Positions 15,781-23,392 of a stretch of DNA of 38,057 nt are shown here, piece after piece. The notes under the pieces were generated by a model. The model saw nothing but the letters and a program-made list of their open reading frames with translations, searched no databases and was not told the DNA's origin. Position 1 is the first letter of the stretch; every line of letters begins with the position of its first letter. Source of the DNA: a virus; the IMG/VR virus record IMGVR_UViG_3300050821_003114, positions 1 through 38,057 of that record; one strand, given 5' to 3'. Made by a program: the position numbers and the translations under genes.

Positions 15781-16718
15781 TAGCTCAACTCGCGTTGCTC
15801 GTCTCGCTATTGGGGAATGTAAACGAAGAAAAAGTATTGATTAATCATATCTTAGAAGCGAAGACTGAAAAACATTGGATTCTTGATAGGAAGTCTGATA
15901 AAAACGTAGTTTCTATTGCTGCCACCGGAGTAGGTTTTTACGCATATGCAAGAGCGGCGAAACTCGGAATGATATCTAGAGAAGACGCTAGTAAATGGAT
16001 TAATGATGGTTTTATGTCGATGATAGGTGTAAATTTTGAGAATGATGGTTGGCTATATCACTTCGTAGATAGAACCGGAAAACCTTATGAAGAGAGTGAA
16101 GTCTCTTCTATAGATTCGGTTATATTTTATCTGGGGGCAGAAAGAGCCGCTCAAGAATTAGGTGAACCTGTTTTAATAGATTATGTTAGAAAATGTAAAG
16201 GGAAAATTAGTACGGCGGTTATGCTGGATAAGGACGGATATTTTTATCACGGTTGGACTATGGAAAATGGCCGGCGAAACATGTTAAAGTATAAATGGAG
16301 AAATTATAGCGAAGGCATTTTAATATATAGATATTTCGACTTAACATTTAAACCGGTATATACACATTACGACTTGCCATTATTCGTATATTTCTATCCT
16401 TTGGCATTCTATCCGGAAGAACGTTCCTGGGTTGATAATTTGGGTAAAGCCATAGACTATCAATTAAGTATTACCGGGCACTTCGGTTATACCGCTTGTG
16501 ACGGTCCAAACGGATATCAAGTTAATACTCCATACATAATAAGTCCATTAGCTATATTTAGTTGTAAAAAATTCTTTCCTGCAAAAGTGGAAAAAGAATT
16601 GAATAAGAGATCGGCTCCATGGAGTGTTCAAGCAATTACGGTTAATCACAGTTGGCAGACTGGAGATAGGGTTTTGATGGATGACGGAATGGCATTAATG
16701 CTTATGAAAGGTAAATGA
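15777..16718 (+). CDS. exported glycoamylase-like (PF10091/GH144-type) enzyme
   Basis: A short N-terminal signal (IAQLALLVSLLG) is followed by a helical-barrel domain resembling the glycoamylase-like family, which cleaves or binds glucans. Segments in order: AATGVGFYAYARAAKLGMIS, DGWLYHFVDR, ESEVSSIDSVIFYLGAE, NYSEGILIYRYFD, PLFVYFYPLAF and YTACDGPNGYQV. At 313 residues it is shorter than the usual 400 or more, although the conserved acidic positions (SSID, YSEG, CDGP) are present. It is translationally coupled to the serine protease gene. Likely targets are host capsule, slime or periplasmic glucan. The family is recognised from pattern only. Confidence 0.75.
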   Translation: MIAQLALLVSLLGNVNEEKVLINHILEAKTEKHWILDRKSDKNVVSIAATGVGFYAYARAAKLGMISREDASKWINDGFMSMIGVNFENDGWLYHFVDRTGKPYEESEVSSIDSVIFYLGAERAAQELGEPVLIDYVRKCKGKISTAVMLDKDGYFYHGWTMENGRRNMLKYKWRNYSEGILIYRYFDLTFKPVYTHYDLPLFVYFYPLAFYPEERSWVDNLGKAIDYQLSITGHFGYTACDGPNGYQVNTPYIISPLAIFSCKKFFPAKVEKELNKRSAPWSVQAITVNHSWQTGDRVLMDDGMALMLMKGK

Positions 16719-16951
16719 TGTCTGAAGATATACTAGGTAAGGGGAATTTAGATCCATATTCTGTTGAAAAATTTACCTTAGAAGATATCAAGAGGCTGTG
16801 CCTCCAATATGATAAACTGTATGGATATTATCCTGAAAGTTATTATGAGGGAATGGCTTTATATGAATTTATTATAGATTCTTTGGATACTAAACGCAGT
16901 CCTTGCGAATTTACTAGAATTTGGAAAAAGGAAATGAGAAATGTTTCATGA
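16715..16951 (+). CDS. hypothetical protein, 78 aa
   Basis: It begins at ATGATG overlapping the preceding stop; the second ATG (16718) has better spacing from GAAAGG. Acidic, Tyr-rich helical protein (KLYGYYPESYYEGMALYEF) with no recognised motif. It overlaps thyA by 11 nt. Confidence 0.65.
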   Translation: MMSEDILGKGNLDPYSVEKFTLEDIKRLCLQYDKLYGYYPESYYEGMALYEFIIDSLDTKRSPCEFTRIWKKEMRNVS

Positions 16952-17885
16952 AGACGATGTCCCGGATTTTTTACTTATGCACTCTCTAAGAACTAAAAAT
17001 TGGGCAGATTATACGTATCTCAAGCTAGTCGAAGACGTTCTTGCAAATGGTGTTTTGAAACCTACTAGAGCAAAGATTGATGGACAGAATATATCCGCGT
17101 ATAGTGTCTTTGGCCGACAGGCTCGGTTTTCACTAGCCGAAGGCTTTCCAATATTGACAACCAAGAAAATTAACTTCAATGCAATTGCTCATGAATTAAT
17201 TTGGTTCCTTAGTGGTAGTTCTAATATTAAATACCTTCGGGATAATGGTGTGAAAATTTGGGACGCTTGGGCTGATGAAAAGGGTGAGTTAGGTTATGGG
17301 ACCTATGGCACACTTTGGAGAAAATATCCTAATTATAAAGAATATATAACTTCAAATGGTTTTAATCAAGGTCTTAAAACTCTAGAAAAAAAACCTATAG
17401 ATCAAATAAAGAATTTAATTGATAATATTAACCTTGTCAAAGAAAACCCAACCGCGTCTGTGGGGCGAAGGTTGATTGTTACTGCATGGCATCCCGGTTA
17501 TGTCGATTCGGTGGGGCTCCCTCCCTGTCATTGTTTTATGCAATTCAATGTAACCGGCGACAAGCTCAGTTGTCAGTTGTACCAACGTAGCTGCGATGCT
17601 TTCTTGGGCGTTCCCTTTAACATAAGTTCCTATGCGTTGCTAACTCACGTCATTGCATATATAACCGGGCTGCAAGCACATGAGTTTATTCATACCTATG
17701 GAGACTTACATATATATGAAAACCATGTAGATCAGCTTCGAGAGCAATTAAATCGGAGACCATATAAGCTGCCGAAATTAGAAATATGGATATCGGAAAA
17801 AAATATAGACAAGGTTTGTAGGGAAGATTTCAAATTAGTAGACTACAAACATCATCCTTACTTGCGTGGAGAGGTTGCTGTATAA
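16941..17885 (+). CDS. thyA: thymidylate synthase
   Basis: It makes dTMP from dUMP using methylenetetrahydrofolate. The nucleophile is Cys196 in GLPPCHCFMQF. The dUMP- and folate-binding motifs QRSCDAFLGVPFNISSYA and GDLHIYENHVDQ are intact, as is FPILTTKK near the N-terminus. Length is 314 against 264 in E. coli: extra residues lie at the N-terminus and in the insert around 127-155 (NYKEYITSNGFNQGLKTLEK), as in other phage or Gram-positive forms. It works with the dCMP deaminase at 9523 and the DHFR at 18178. Confidence 0.95.
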   Translation: MFHEDDVPDFLLMHSLRTKNWADYTYLKLVEDVLANGVLKPTRAKIDGQNISAYSVFGRQARFSLAEGFPILTTKKINFNAIAHELIWFLSGSSNIKYLRDNGVKIWDAWADEKGELGYGTYGTLWRKYPNYKEYITSNGFNQGLKTLEKKPIDQIKNLIDNINLVKENPTASVGRRLIVTAWHPGYVDSVGLPPCHCFMQFNVTGDKLSCQLYQRSCDAFLGVPFNISSYALLTHVIAYITGLQAHEFIHTYGDLHIYENHVDQLREQLNRRPYKLPKLEIWISEKNIDKVCREDFKLVDYKHHPYLRGEVAV

Positions 17886-17887
17886 AT

Positions 17888-18181
17888 ATGAAAATTATCA
17901 CTGAAACGTTAGTTAATGGGTCACTGGTAAACAAAACACAGGTAACAAAGGAATTCGCTTTTGTAGAAAGTATTCCAACTAATATATATGGAAATGCTTG
18001 GTTAATCAAACTAGATGGATCTAGAGTTGCTCCTATGTATATAGAAACAGAACTTATAAAACAACTAAAACCCGGATTGCTCGTAATTTATGAAACTCAT
18101 TACACTCATGGGCAAATGGGCGTCGCTGAAAAGATAAAGATTGTAGATATTGATAAATTAGAAAGATTGTACTTCTCATGA
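17888..18181 (+). CDS. hypothetical protein, 97 aa
   Basis: It lies between thyA and the DHFR gene, starting 3 nt after thyA and overlapping the DHFR start by 4 nt. A beta-rich pattern is visible (FAFVESIPTNIYGNAWLIKL, PGLLVIYETHYTH). No motif is recognised; position alone suggests a link with folate or thymidylate metabolism. Confidence 0.65.
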   Translation: MKIITETLVNGSLVNKTQVTKEFAFVESIPTNIYGNAWLIKLDGSRVAPMYIETELIKQLKPGLLVIYETHYTHGQMGVAEKIKIVDIDKLERLYFS

Positions 18182-18675
18182 TTTCGGCCATCGTAGCAAT
18201 GGATCGTAATAACCTCATAGGCATTGATGGGAAATTACCCTGGCACCGCCCGGATGACCTAAAGAATTTCAAAGCCCTTACGACCGGCCATACTGTAGTA
18301 ATGGGCCGAAAAACCTATGAAAGTATAGGCAAACCTTTATCAAATAGATTTAATGTTGTATTGTCTCATCAGAATTTAACTGATACTCATATACACGGTA
18401 ATTTAATCAGACTATCAAAAGAAGAAGTTATCTCCGTCTTTTATGGTCCATATTCCAATTTTTTTATCATTGGCGGTGCATCAATTTATAGAGAATTCGC
18501 CCAATATATAGAGAGGATGTATATCACGGTTATCAATGAATTTTCCCCTGTAAACGGTTGCGAAGCAACCTATTTCCCCTGGCAATCCTTCGAGCCAAGC
18601 TCTTGGACTTGTGTAGAACAATGTCCGCTCGGCCCCGATTTTTACTATGTATTCGATAGAATTAGAAAAGGTTAA
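18178..18675 (+). CDS. folA: dihydrofolate reductase
   Basis: It regenerates tetrahydrofolate consumed by ThyA. ISAIVAMDRNNLIGIDGKLP with Trp22 and the catalytic acidic residue of RPDDLKNFK (Asp26 or 27) form the active site. VVMGRKTYESIG and FFIIGGASIYREF are the NADPH-binding motifs. The 165-residue length is standard. It starts at an ATGA overlap with the small gene between it and thyA. Confidence 0.95.
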   Translation: MISAIVAMDRNNLIGIDGKLPWHRPDDLKNFKALTTGHTVVMGRKTYESIGKPLSNRFNVVLSHQNLTDTHIHGNLIRLSKEEVISVFYGPYSNFFIIGGASIYREFAQYIERMYITVINEFSPVNGCEATYFPWQSFEPSSWTCVEQCPLGPDFYYVFDRIRKG

Positions 18676-18677
18676 CT

Positions 18678-19349
18678 ATGTCAACACGTAAACGCAAAAC
18701 TTCTTCCGAACCCCAAACCGAAAAAACTTCTATTTGCGCAAGGACCGATGAACAGAAGGAATATATAAAAGCTATTGTTCAAAATGATATAGTTATATGT
18801 TGTGGTAAAAGTGGTTCCGGCAAGACTTGCGTTGCGGCCGGTATTGCGGTGGACTGGCTCAAGAGGGGCTTAGTAGACCGCGTTATCATCAGCCGGCCTT
18901 GCGTTGGCACAGAAGACCTAGGCTATCTGCCCGGAGAATTTGAAGAAAAAATTCAGCCATACTTGCAACCCTTGTTCACAGAGTTAGAACAATTTATAAA
19001 TATAAAGGCATGTATAGCAAATGGGAAGATTAAAGTTCTGCCTGTCAGTTATATGCGAGGTGTTACTTTCAAAAATTCTTTCGTCATTGTAGACGAAGTC
19101 CAAAACCTAACAGAATCTCAACTTCGCATGTTATTAACACGACTAGGAGAAAACTCCAAACTTGTACTAACCGGCGATACTACACAGTCAGACTTAGAGC
19201 CGAAACAACAGAGAGACTTTCAAAAGGTCATTAATAAGATGTTGCCTATCGCTACTCCGGAGAATAAAATAGCTGTTGTTCGTTTGAATACATCTGTAAG
19301 ACATCCGCTTGTAGAACTAATAGAGTCCGTGCTTTGTCCAGTGTATTAA
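18678..19349 (+). CDS. phoH: PhoH-like P-loop ATPase
   Basis: Single-domain PhoH-like ATPase of 223 residues. Walker A is GKSGSGKT at 43-50, followed by ISRPCVGTEDLGYLPGEFEE, the PhoH signature. Walker B is FVIVDEVQNL, then LTGDTTQSDL (sensor). The N-terminus is basic and Ser/Thr-rich. PhoH homologues occur widely in phages; helicase- or RNA-related roles have been proposed but the function is unsettled. It ends the nucleotide-metabolism run and is followed by a 36-nt spacer. Confidence 0.92.
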   Translation: MSTRKRKTSSEPQTEKTSICARTDEQKEYIKAIVQNDIVICCGKSGSGKTCVAAGIAVDWLKRGLVDRVIISRPCVGTEDLGYLPGEFEEKIQPYLQPLFTELEQFINIKACIANGKIKVLPVSYMRGVTFKNSFVIVDEVQNLTESQLRMLLTRLGENSKLVLTGDTTQSDLEPKQQRDFQKVINKMLPIATPENKIAVVRLNTSVRHPLVELIESVLCPVY

Positions 19350-19385
19350 CCTCATAGACAACCACATTTTAATAGGGGTCAGCAC

Positions 19386-19595
19386 ATGCCTATAAATAAT
19401 ATTATGTTCACACCAAATCCGGGAGTACTAGGCTTTACTCACGATGTAGTTTGTCAGGCTCCCAAAGGTGCCGGCAATCAACTTCAAACAGTCTATCGGG
19501 GCGATGCATCTATCCAGCCAAACGGCAGCGGTTATGGTGCTATGATGGCTAGTCGTTTATATCATGGTGAATTAGTAAATAACATTGGTCAATAA
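19386..19595 (+). CDS. small Gly/Asn-rich protein, 69 aa
   Basis: It is preceded by a spacer with AATAGGGGT, which may give stronger initiation than nearby genes. Low in charge and rich in Gly, Asn and Pro (FTPNPGVLGFTHDVV, QPNGSGYGAMMAS), similar in flavour to the 5871 protein (APNPGG), which may mean both are minor virion or scaffold components. No known domain. Confidence 0.65.
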   Translation: MPINNIMFTPNPGVLGFTHDVVCQAPKGAGNQLQTVYRGDASIQPNGSGYGAMMASRLYHGELVNNIGQ

Positions 19596-19596
19596 T

Positions 19597-20034
19597 ATGG
19601 TTGATATTCTATTACTCAGACCTGAAATGGTGACTAGAAGCATTTTAGATATTCTGAATGTGTTGACGCCCACCCAAAAATTATCGCTGGGAGAGGCTAG
19701 AAATATAATCACTCTTCAGATCAAGTCTAATCATTATATGTATGTTTTATATGAAGATGGAGAACCTCTAGCTTGCGGTGGGTTTGCAATCATAACCAAG
19801 TTAGGCCGGAATGGCAGTCGAGACGCTCTAATTGAGGAAGTGGTGGTTCGTGCTGATAAGCAACGCAACGGTTATGGTCGCAAACTAATAGCTTTTCTCC
19901 TTAAAAAGATCGAACAATATAACGTATATGCCGTGTGGTTGAATTGTTCTGATGAAAACGTCCCGTTCTATAAAAAGTGTGGTTTTGAAAAGACTGGAAA
20001 TCAAATGAAGGTGTACTATGGAAAAGGAGTGTAA
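19597..20034 (+). CDS. GNAT-family N-acetyltransferase
   Basis: Uses acetyl-CoA to acetylate an unknown amine. The acetyl-CoA loop is in VVVRADKQRNGYGRKLI (Q/R-x-x-G-x-G/A pattern). Strand 4 is ALIEEVVV, and VPFYKKCGFEKTGN is the typical C-terminal GNAT segment. ATG 19597 is preferred over TTG 19585, which overlaps the previous gene. It might modify host or phage proteins or small molecules; nothing in the context identifies the substrate. Confidence 0.87.
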   Translation: MVDILLLRPEMVTRSILDILNVLTPTQKLSLGEARNIITLQIKSNHYMYVLYEDGEPLACGGFAIITKLGRNGSRDALIEEVVVRADKQRNGYGRKLIAFLLKKIEQYNVYAVWLNCSDENVPFYKKCGFEKTGNQMKVYYGKGV

Positions 20035-20036
20035 AC

Positions 20037-20450
20037 TTGCCGACTTATGTATATGGTTGTTCCAATTGCGAAATTGAATTTGAAATCATCCAAGGTATAA
20101 ACGAACTTGCTGTTGCGGATTGTCCTCATTGTGATAAAATCACCAGTACACGACTTCCACAACCCTTTATGCTTATTGATAAGACTCCTCATACTTTAGG
20201 AAGTATTGCGGATAAACAACGAAGTGAAATGGGTCGGTATCAATATGATGATACTGTACAGAAAATGGCTAATGAACGTAGGGTTGAATTCAAAGGAAAG
20301 TTGCCGGAAGGTACTAGGCAAATCGAACCTGTAAAGGATAGACCGTGGTGGAGAACAGACAGCTCTACGCCGGATTATAAGATTCTCAAGGCTTCTCCCG
20401 AGAAAATTACCGACTACGTCATAACAGGCGATAGGCCGGCAGGAACATAA
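20037..20450 (+). CDS. FmdB-type zinc-ribbon protein
   Basis: It begins at TTG 20037 with AAAAGGAG about seven nucleotides upstream. PTYVYGCSNCEIEFEIIQGI and ADCPHCDK match the FmdB regulatory zinc ribbon (two CxxC pairs, residues 8-11 and 29-32). The remaining 100 residues are low in hydrophobics and have no domain. FmdB-like proteins are putative regulators and are common in phages of diverse hosts. Confidence 0.85.
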   Translation: MPTYVYGCSNCEIEFEIIQGINELAVADCPHCDKITSTRLPQPFMLIDKTPHTLGSIADKQRSEMGRYQYDDTVQKMANERRVEFKGKLPEGTRQIEPVKDRPWWRTDSSTPDYKILKASPEKITDYVITGDRPAGT

Positions 20451-20452
20451 TT

Positions 20453-20638
20453 ATGTACGAAGCTATTGTGGTTCTAAATTATATGGTCTGTAAAAAGACT
20501 CCGGTTGGCAACGTACCGACCTATAATAATAGGGAGAAACGCATCAAGACGATAAGCGGCGTCAGCGAATCCGATTGCATTGAAAAGCTAGAAGAATTTT
20601 TTAAAGAACAAGAATTTAGGGAGTTGGTGAAACCATGA
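20453..20638 (+). CDS. hypothetical protein, 61 aa
   Basis: Basic/acidic, with a C-terminal amphipathic helix (DCIEKLEEFFKEQEFRELV). No motif is recognised. It starts 2 nt after the FmdB-like gene and overlaps the next by 4 nt. Confidence 0.6.
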   Translation: MYEAIVVLNYMVCKKTPVGNVPTYNNREKRIKTISGVSESDCIEKLEEFFKEQEFRELVKP

Positions 20639-20892
20639 ACGATCCAGTTGTAAATATTAGTGATTGCGAAATTATTAAATGTTCCAATTGTGGTAAAGAT
20701 CTTTTGATTATCAAAAGTAAGGTTAAGAATGACAGCGTAGTGACAAAACTACAGGTTGGATGTGCGTACTGTGGTGATCATTCATATGTGAATGAAATCA
20801 AAGGTACATTTATGTACCATCCATCACCGGGGCTTGGTATGAAAAATTTCGTCATGAAAGACGATATTATGAAATTTAATACGGTTAAATAA
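20635..20892 (+). CDS. small zinc-ribbon protein, 85 aa
   Basis: Two pairs, CSNCG at 16-20 and CAYCG near 43-47, separated by basic beta strands, form a plausible zinc ribbon. The C-terminus is Met/Asp-rich. Possibly a nucleic-acid or protein-binding adaptor. It is translationally coupled to the upstream gene by ATGA. Confidence 0.7.
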   Translation: MNDPVVNISDCEIIKCSNCGKDLLIIKSKVKNDSVVTKLQVGCAYCGDHSYVNEIKGTFMYHPSPGLGMKNFVMKDDIMKFNTVK

Positions 20893-20893
20893 T

Positions 20894-21313
20894 ATGATTA
20901 CAACTACGAAAACGCCTGAAAAAGAATTCAAGTTACACGCCGTGTATTTTTTACACGTAGATGGTAGCGAAGTAAGGGAAACTCCCGTCCTGAAAGATAG
21001 ATTTTATGTATCTGAACAGGATCACAACAAATATGGTAAGGTGGAAGCATACGTTTCCGATAGCAGCCTTCGGGAAGACTATTACCTAAAACAATTCCGG
21101 GGAGGTCGGCCGGGAGAACTACTGGTAGACCCCTACGGAATGTTTAGCAAGGCGGAAGACCTTTCTGCCTACGCAAATCAACGCGGGCATCGGTTCTGCG
21201 AATACTCGAAGGTCCCCAAGGAAGTTTACTATTCATATGTGAATTATCTAGAAACTCGTGATGTTCGTTATTTTCGTTACTGTGAAAAATTCCTTCTAGA
21301 TAATGTAAAATAA
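20894..21313 (+). CDS. hypothetical protein, 139 aa
   Basis: A soluble, Tyr- and charge-rich protein with beta segments at the start (KLHAVYFLHVDGSEVRETPV) and a helical end. No catalytic motif is recognised. It starts one nucleotide after the preceding stop and is followed by a 12-nt spacer with AAGGAG for the next gene. Confidence 0.65.
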   Translation: MITTTKTPEKEFKLHAVYFLHVDGSEVRETPVLKDRFYVSEQDHNKYGKVEAYVSDSSLREDYYLKQFRGGRPGELLVDPYGMFSKAEDLSAYANQRGHRFCEYSKVPKEVYYSYVNYLETRDVRYFRYCEKFLLDNVK

Positions 21314-21325
21314 GGAGCGAAACTC

Positions 21326-21718
21326 ATGGGAAGACCAAAAAAGACTGCCGAACTTACCGAATTGGAAAAAGACTACATTTCACTGACCTCGAAAAGCAGT
21401 AATAATGTTAATTATGACGAGTTATTTAAATCACATGCGATTAAACTCAATAAAGATGAGAAGGTTATTCGTGATCACGCTAATAAAGTAAATGTGGGTG
21501 TAGTAGATGAACAATTACCGCCGGAGCCAGCTCCTAAAAAACTTACCCCAAGTCAGGAATTGGCTCGAAATCTCCTTACTCCGAATCGTCTTGCCGAACC
21601 AAATAAAGCCAGACATATAAGCGTAATGAGCGAAGCTGCAAGTGATACAATCGAAAAAACTCCTTCCGTACCAATTAAGGGTTCTTCAAGGATGAAAGAT
21701 GTTATCTTCAGACAATGA
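21326..21718 (+). CDS. hypothetical protein with N-terminal AT-hook-like motif, 130 aa
   Basis: Begins MGRPKKTAE, a GRP-K core resembling an AT-hook, which binds the minor groove of AT-rich DNA. The remainder is helical then disordered-looking (LPPEPAPKKLTPSQE). The N-terminus matches that of the RecA-like protein at 23376 (MGRPRK). It overlaps the next gene by 20 nt. A DNA-binding role is plausible but not shown. Confidence 0.68.
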   Translation: MGRPKKTAELTELEKDYISLTSKSSNNVNYDELFKSHAIKLNKDEKVIRDHANKVNVGVVDEQLPPEPAPKKLTPSQELARNLLTPNRLAEPNKARHISVMSEAASDTIEKTPSVPIKGSSRMKDVIFRQ

Positions 21719-22187
21719 TGAAGTAATTCAAGCCTATTTACATACTTCTCGCAGCACGGATGAATATATACATGAACCATATTGGCGAGTCGTCCTTTCG
21801 GACGACCGCCTTGTTTATAGTTATCGCGGTCGGCGTAGCTGGCTAGAACTCCGTTCGTATTTGGCACAGAACCCCTCTATATATATAAAGGAACTGTCAT
21901 TCGGTTTTCGCGACCACATAGAGACTGTCCATAGTGGCGCGGCCGACTACTTTTTCGTCCATTCCGTATTAGCCGATTATGGTAGCGGTTGGGAAATAGA
22001 TTTTTATGTAGGTGGATATCGGGATGGAGATAAGGTGATTTGCAAGAAATTCAGAATACCAGAGATATTTTTGGTAGAAGAGTCTAGTCGTGGTCTGGAC
22101 GATATATCCGTACAAAGGGGACTGATAGAAAGGAATTTTCTTGAAAACAATAATACATGTGAACAAACAGGTGTTGCAACGCAATAG
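21699..22187 (+). CDS. hypothetical protein, 162 aa
   Basis: The only suitable start is ATG 21699, inside the end of the previous gene. A mixed alpha/beta protein with many aromatic residues (EPYWRVVLSDDRLVYSYRGR, GSGWEIDFYVGGYRDG). No recognised domain. It overlaps the next gene by 47 nt, the longest overlap here. Confidence 0.65.
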   Translation: MLSSDNDEVIQAYLHTSRSTDEYIHEPYWRVVLSDDRLVYSYRGRRSWLELRSYLAQNPSIYIKELSFGFRDHIETVHSGAADYFFVHSVLADYGSGWEIDFYVGGYRDGDKVICKKFRIPEIFLVEESSRGLDDISVQRGLIERNFLENNNTCEQTGVATQ

Positions 22188-22359
22188 AAAAAATGGGACG
22201 AAAGACCCGGCCATAACCGTTAAAACCTACAAGAGTAATATCTATTGCTACGAAGCCGGCAATGAACACTTCCGCGTCATCCACCGTCCCGATAAGCCTC
22301 TTTCGTGTGGGGCGGTAGCCTGGGTTGAGACAAATGGTAAGGTGGAAATCATATCGTGA
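22141..22359 (+). CDS. hypothetical protein, 72 aa, with RPDKPLSCG motif
   Basis: TTG 22141 has AAAGGAA about six nucleotides upstream and is preferred over internal GTGs. The protein is beta-rich: AITVKTYKSNIYCYEA, then VIHRPDKPLSCGAVAWVE. The RPDKPLSCG-VWVET pattern recalls short conserved proteins of unknown function in bacteria and phages. The function is not known. Confidence 0.62.
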   Translation: MKTIIHVNKQVLQRNRKNGTKDPAITVKTYKSNIYCYEAGNEHFRVIHRPDKPLSCGAVAWVETNGKVEIIS

Positions 22360-22595
22360 AAACTTTTGATGATGATTACAAATATATTAGTTATGAGTAT
22401 ATTGTTAGTCCCGGATTAAAAGTAGGAAGTGCTTTTGAAAGACATAATCTTGGATTTGCTGATGAAGAAGATATTATAGAAGTAAAAGAGTTCATTAGAT
22501 TAGTAGAGGAACCTCTAAGAAAAGGTCTTTTTCAAGATTGTGTTATTAAAGATATTTTTCCTATGGTTAGGATGGAAGATGAGAAAGAAATATAA
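22356..22595 (+). CDS. hypothetical protein, 79 aa (possible paralogue of the 10958 gene)
   Basis: GTG 22356 overlaps the previous TGA (GTGA). Acidic, with EFIRLVEEPL at about 46-55 matching EFIQLIEEPL of the protein at 10958. The rest has diverged. No known domain. Confidence 0.6.
   Translation: MKTFDDDYKYISYEYIVSPGLKVGSAFERHNLGFADEEDIIEVKEFIRLVEEPLRKGLFQDCVIKDIFPMVRMEDEKEI
22504..22517 (+). repeat. TAGAGG-AA-CCTCTA inverted repeat, copy 2
   Basis: Identical to the 14 bases at 11142-11155, again encoding VEEPL/IEEPL in a small gene. Here it lies mid-gene, about 110 nt before the next start codon. Confidence 0.5.
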
Positions 22596-22628
22596 TAGGC
22601 ATGTCACCAGAAGAGATTAAATTACAAT

Positions 22629-23075
22629 ATGAGCAACAAGCAAATATATCCAAGTAATTATACAGAACGTAAAGTAACCGCAAGTCAATATTTAACTGAT
22701 TTTATTATGGAGCGTATTGCCAAGAAAGATAAAAAGGTACTTACCTATAAGTATTGGAATGATCCGGCTTGGAAGAAAATCTTCCTACGCCAGTTAGGAG
22801 AAGCAACGAAGCTATTAAAAGAAGCAAATTGCGTAGCCATCATGGCTTTTCTGAGGAGTGTAAAGGGAAGAAATATATATTCGTTGGGGCTAAAAGCTCA
22901 AATCCTTGCCGGCGCAAAAGAGTTTATAGTAGTTGTGGCTAAGGTAGCAAACGCTGGTACACCTAATCTCAATAGTGATGTATTTTCGGAAGATATAATA
23001 ATTGAAGCCGCTATAGAAAGTGGCACGCCAGAACATAAAAATCCAAGCATTAGCTTGTGGGAGAGGCTCGGATGA
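22629..23075 (+). CDS. hypothetical protein, 148 aa
   Basis: It starts at ATG 22629; the ribosome site is weak (AGAAGAG about 14 nt upstream). A Lys-rich helical N-terminal half (FLRQLGEATKLLKEANCVAI) and an acidic C-terminus. No recognised motif. Coupled by ATGA to the next gene. Confidence 0.65.
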   Translation: MSNKQIYPSNYTERKVTASQYLTDFIMERIAKKDKKVLTYKYWNDPAWKKIFLRQLGEATKLLKEANCVAIMAFLRSVKGRNIYSLGLKAQILAGAKEFIVVVAKVANAGTPNLNSDVFSEDIIIEAAIESGTPEHKNPSISLWERLG

Positions 23076-23392
23076 ACCTAACAGAAAAGAAATTCTATTT
23101 TGTAAAAGTAGGATTATTCTGTCATAATTTTAATGAAGTTTCCGCTATGTTTGGTAATGGTAAAAGGATATTGACTGGTTGTCCGGTTATGTTTGATCAG
23201 AGAACGGATGACGGCTGGTATATTTTCCAGGTAGAAAAGAATATATATGTAAAAATACCAGAATATGATTTACAAAATGAGATATCAGAAATTCCCATTG
23301 AAGAATGTGAGTTATTATTAAGTGATGAGGAAAAGTCCTATTATTATAATTATAATGAGAAGATAGAGGAAGAAAATGGGCAGACCGCGTAA
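23072..23392 (+). CDS. hypothetical protein, 106 aa
   Basis: ATG 23072 (ATGA overlap, GAGAGG upstream) is preferred over GTG 23057. An alpha/beta protein with a Tyr-rich acidic C-terminus (SDEEKSYYYNYNEKIEEEN). It overlaps the recA-like gene by 17 nt. The function is not recognised. Confidence 0.65.
   Translation: MNLTEKKFYFVKVGLFCHNFNEVSAMFGNGKRILTGCPVMFDQRTDDGWYIFQVEKNIYVKIPEYDLQNEISEIPIEECELLLSDEEKSYYYNYNEKIEEENGQTA

Noticed and set aside
22601-22657. 18-residue reading frame MSPEEIKLQYEQQANISK
   Set aside because: Too short to support; it overlaps the start of the next gene and has no clear ribosome site.
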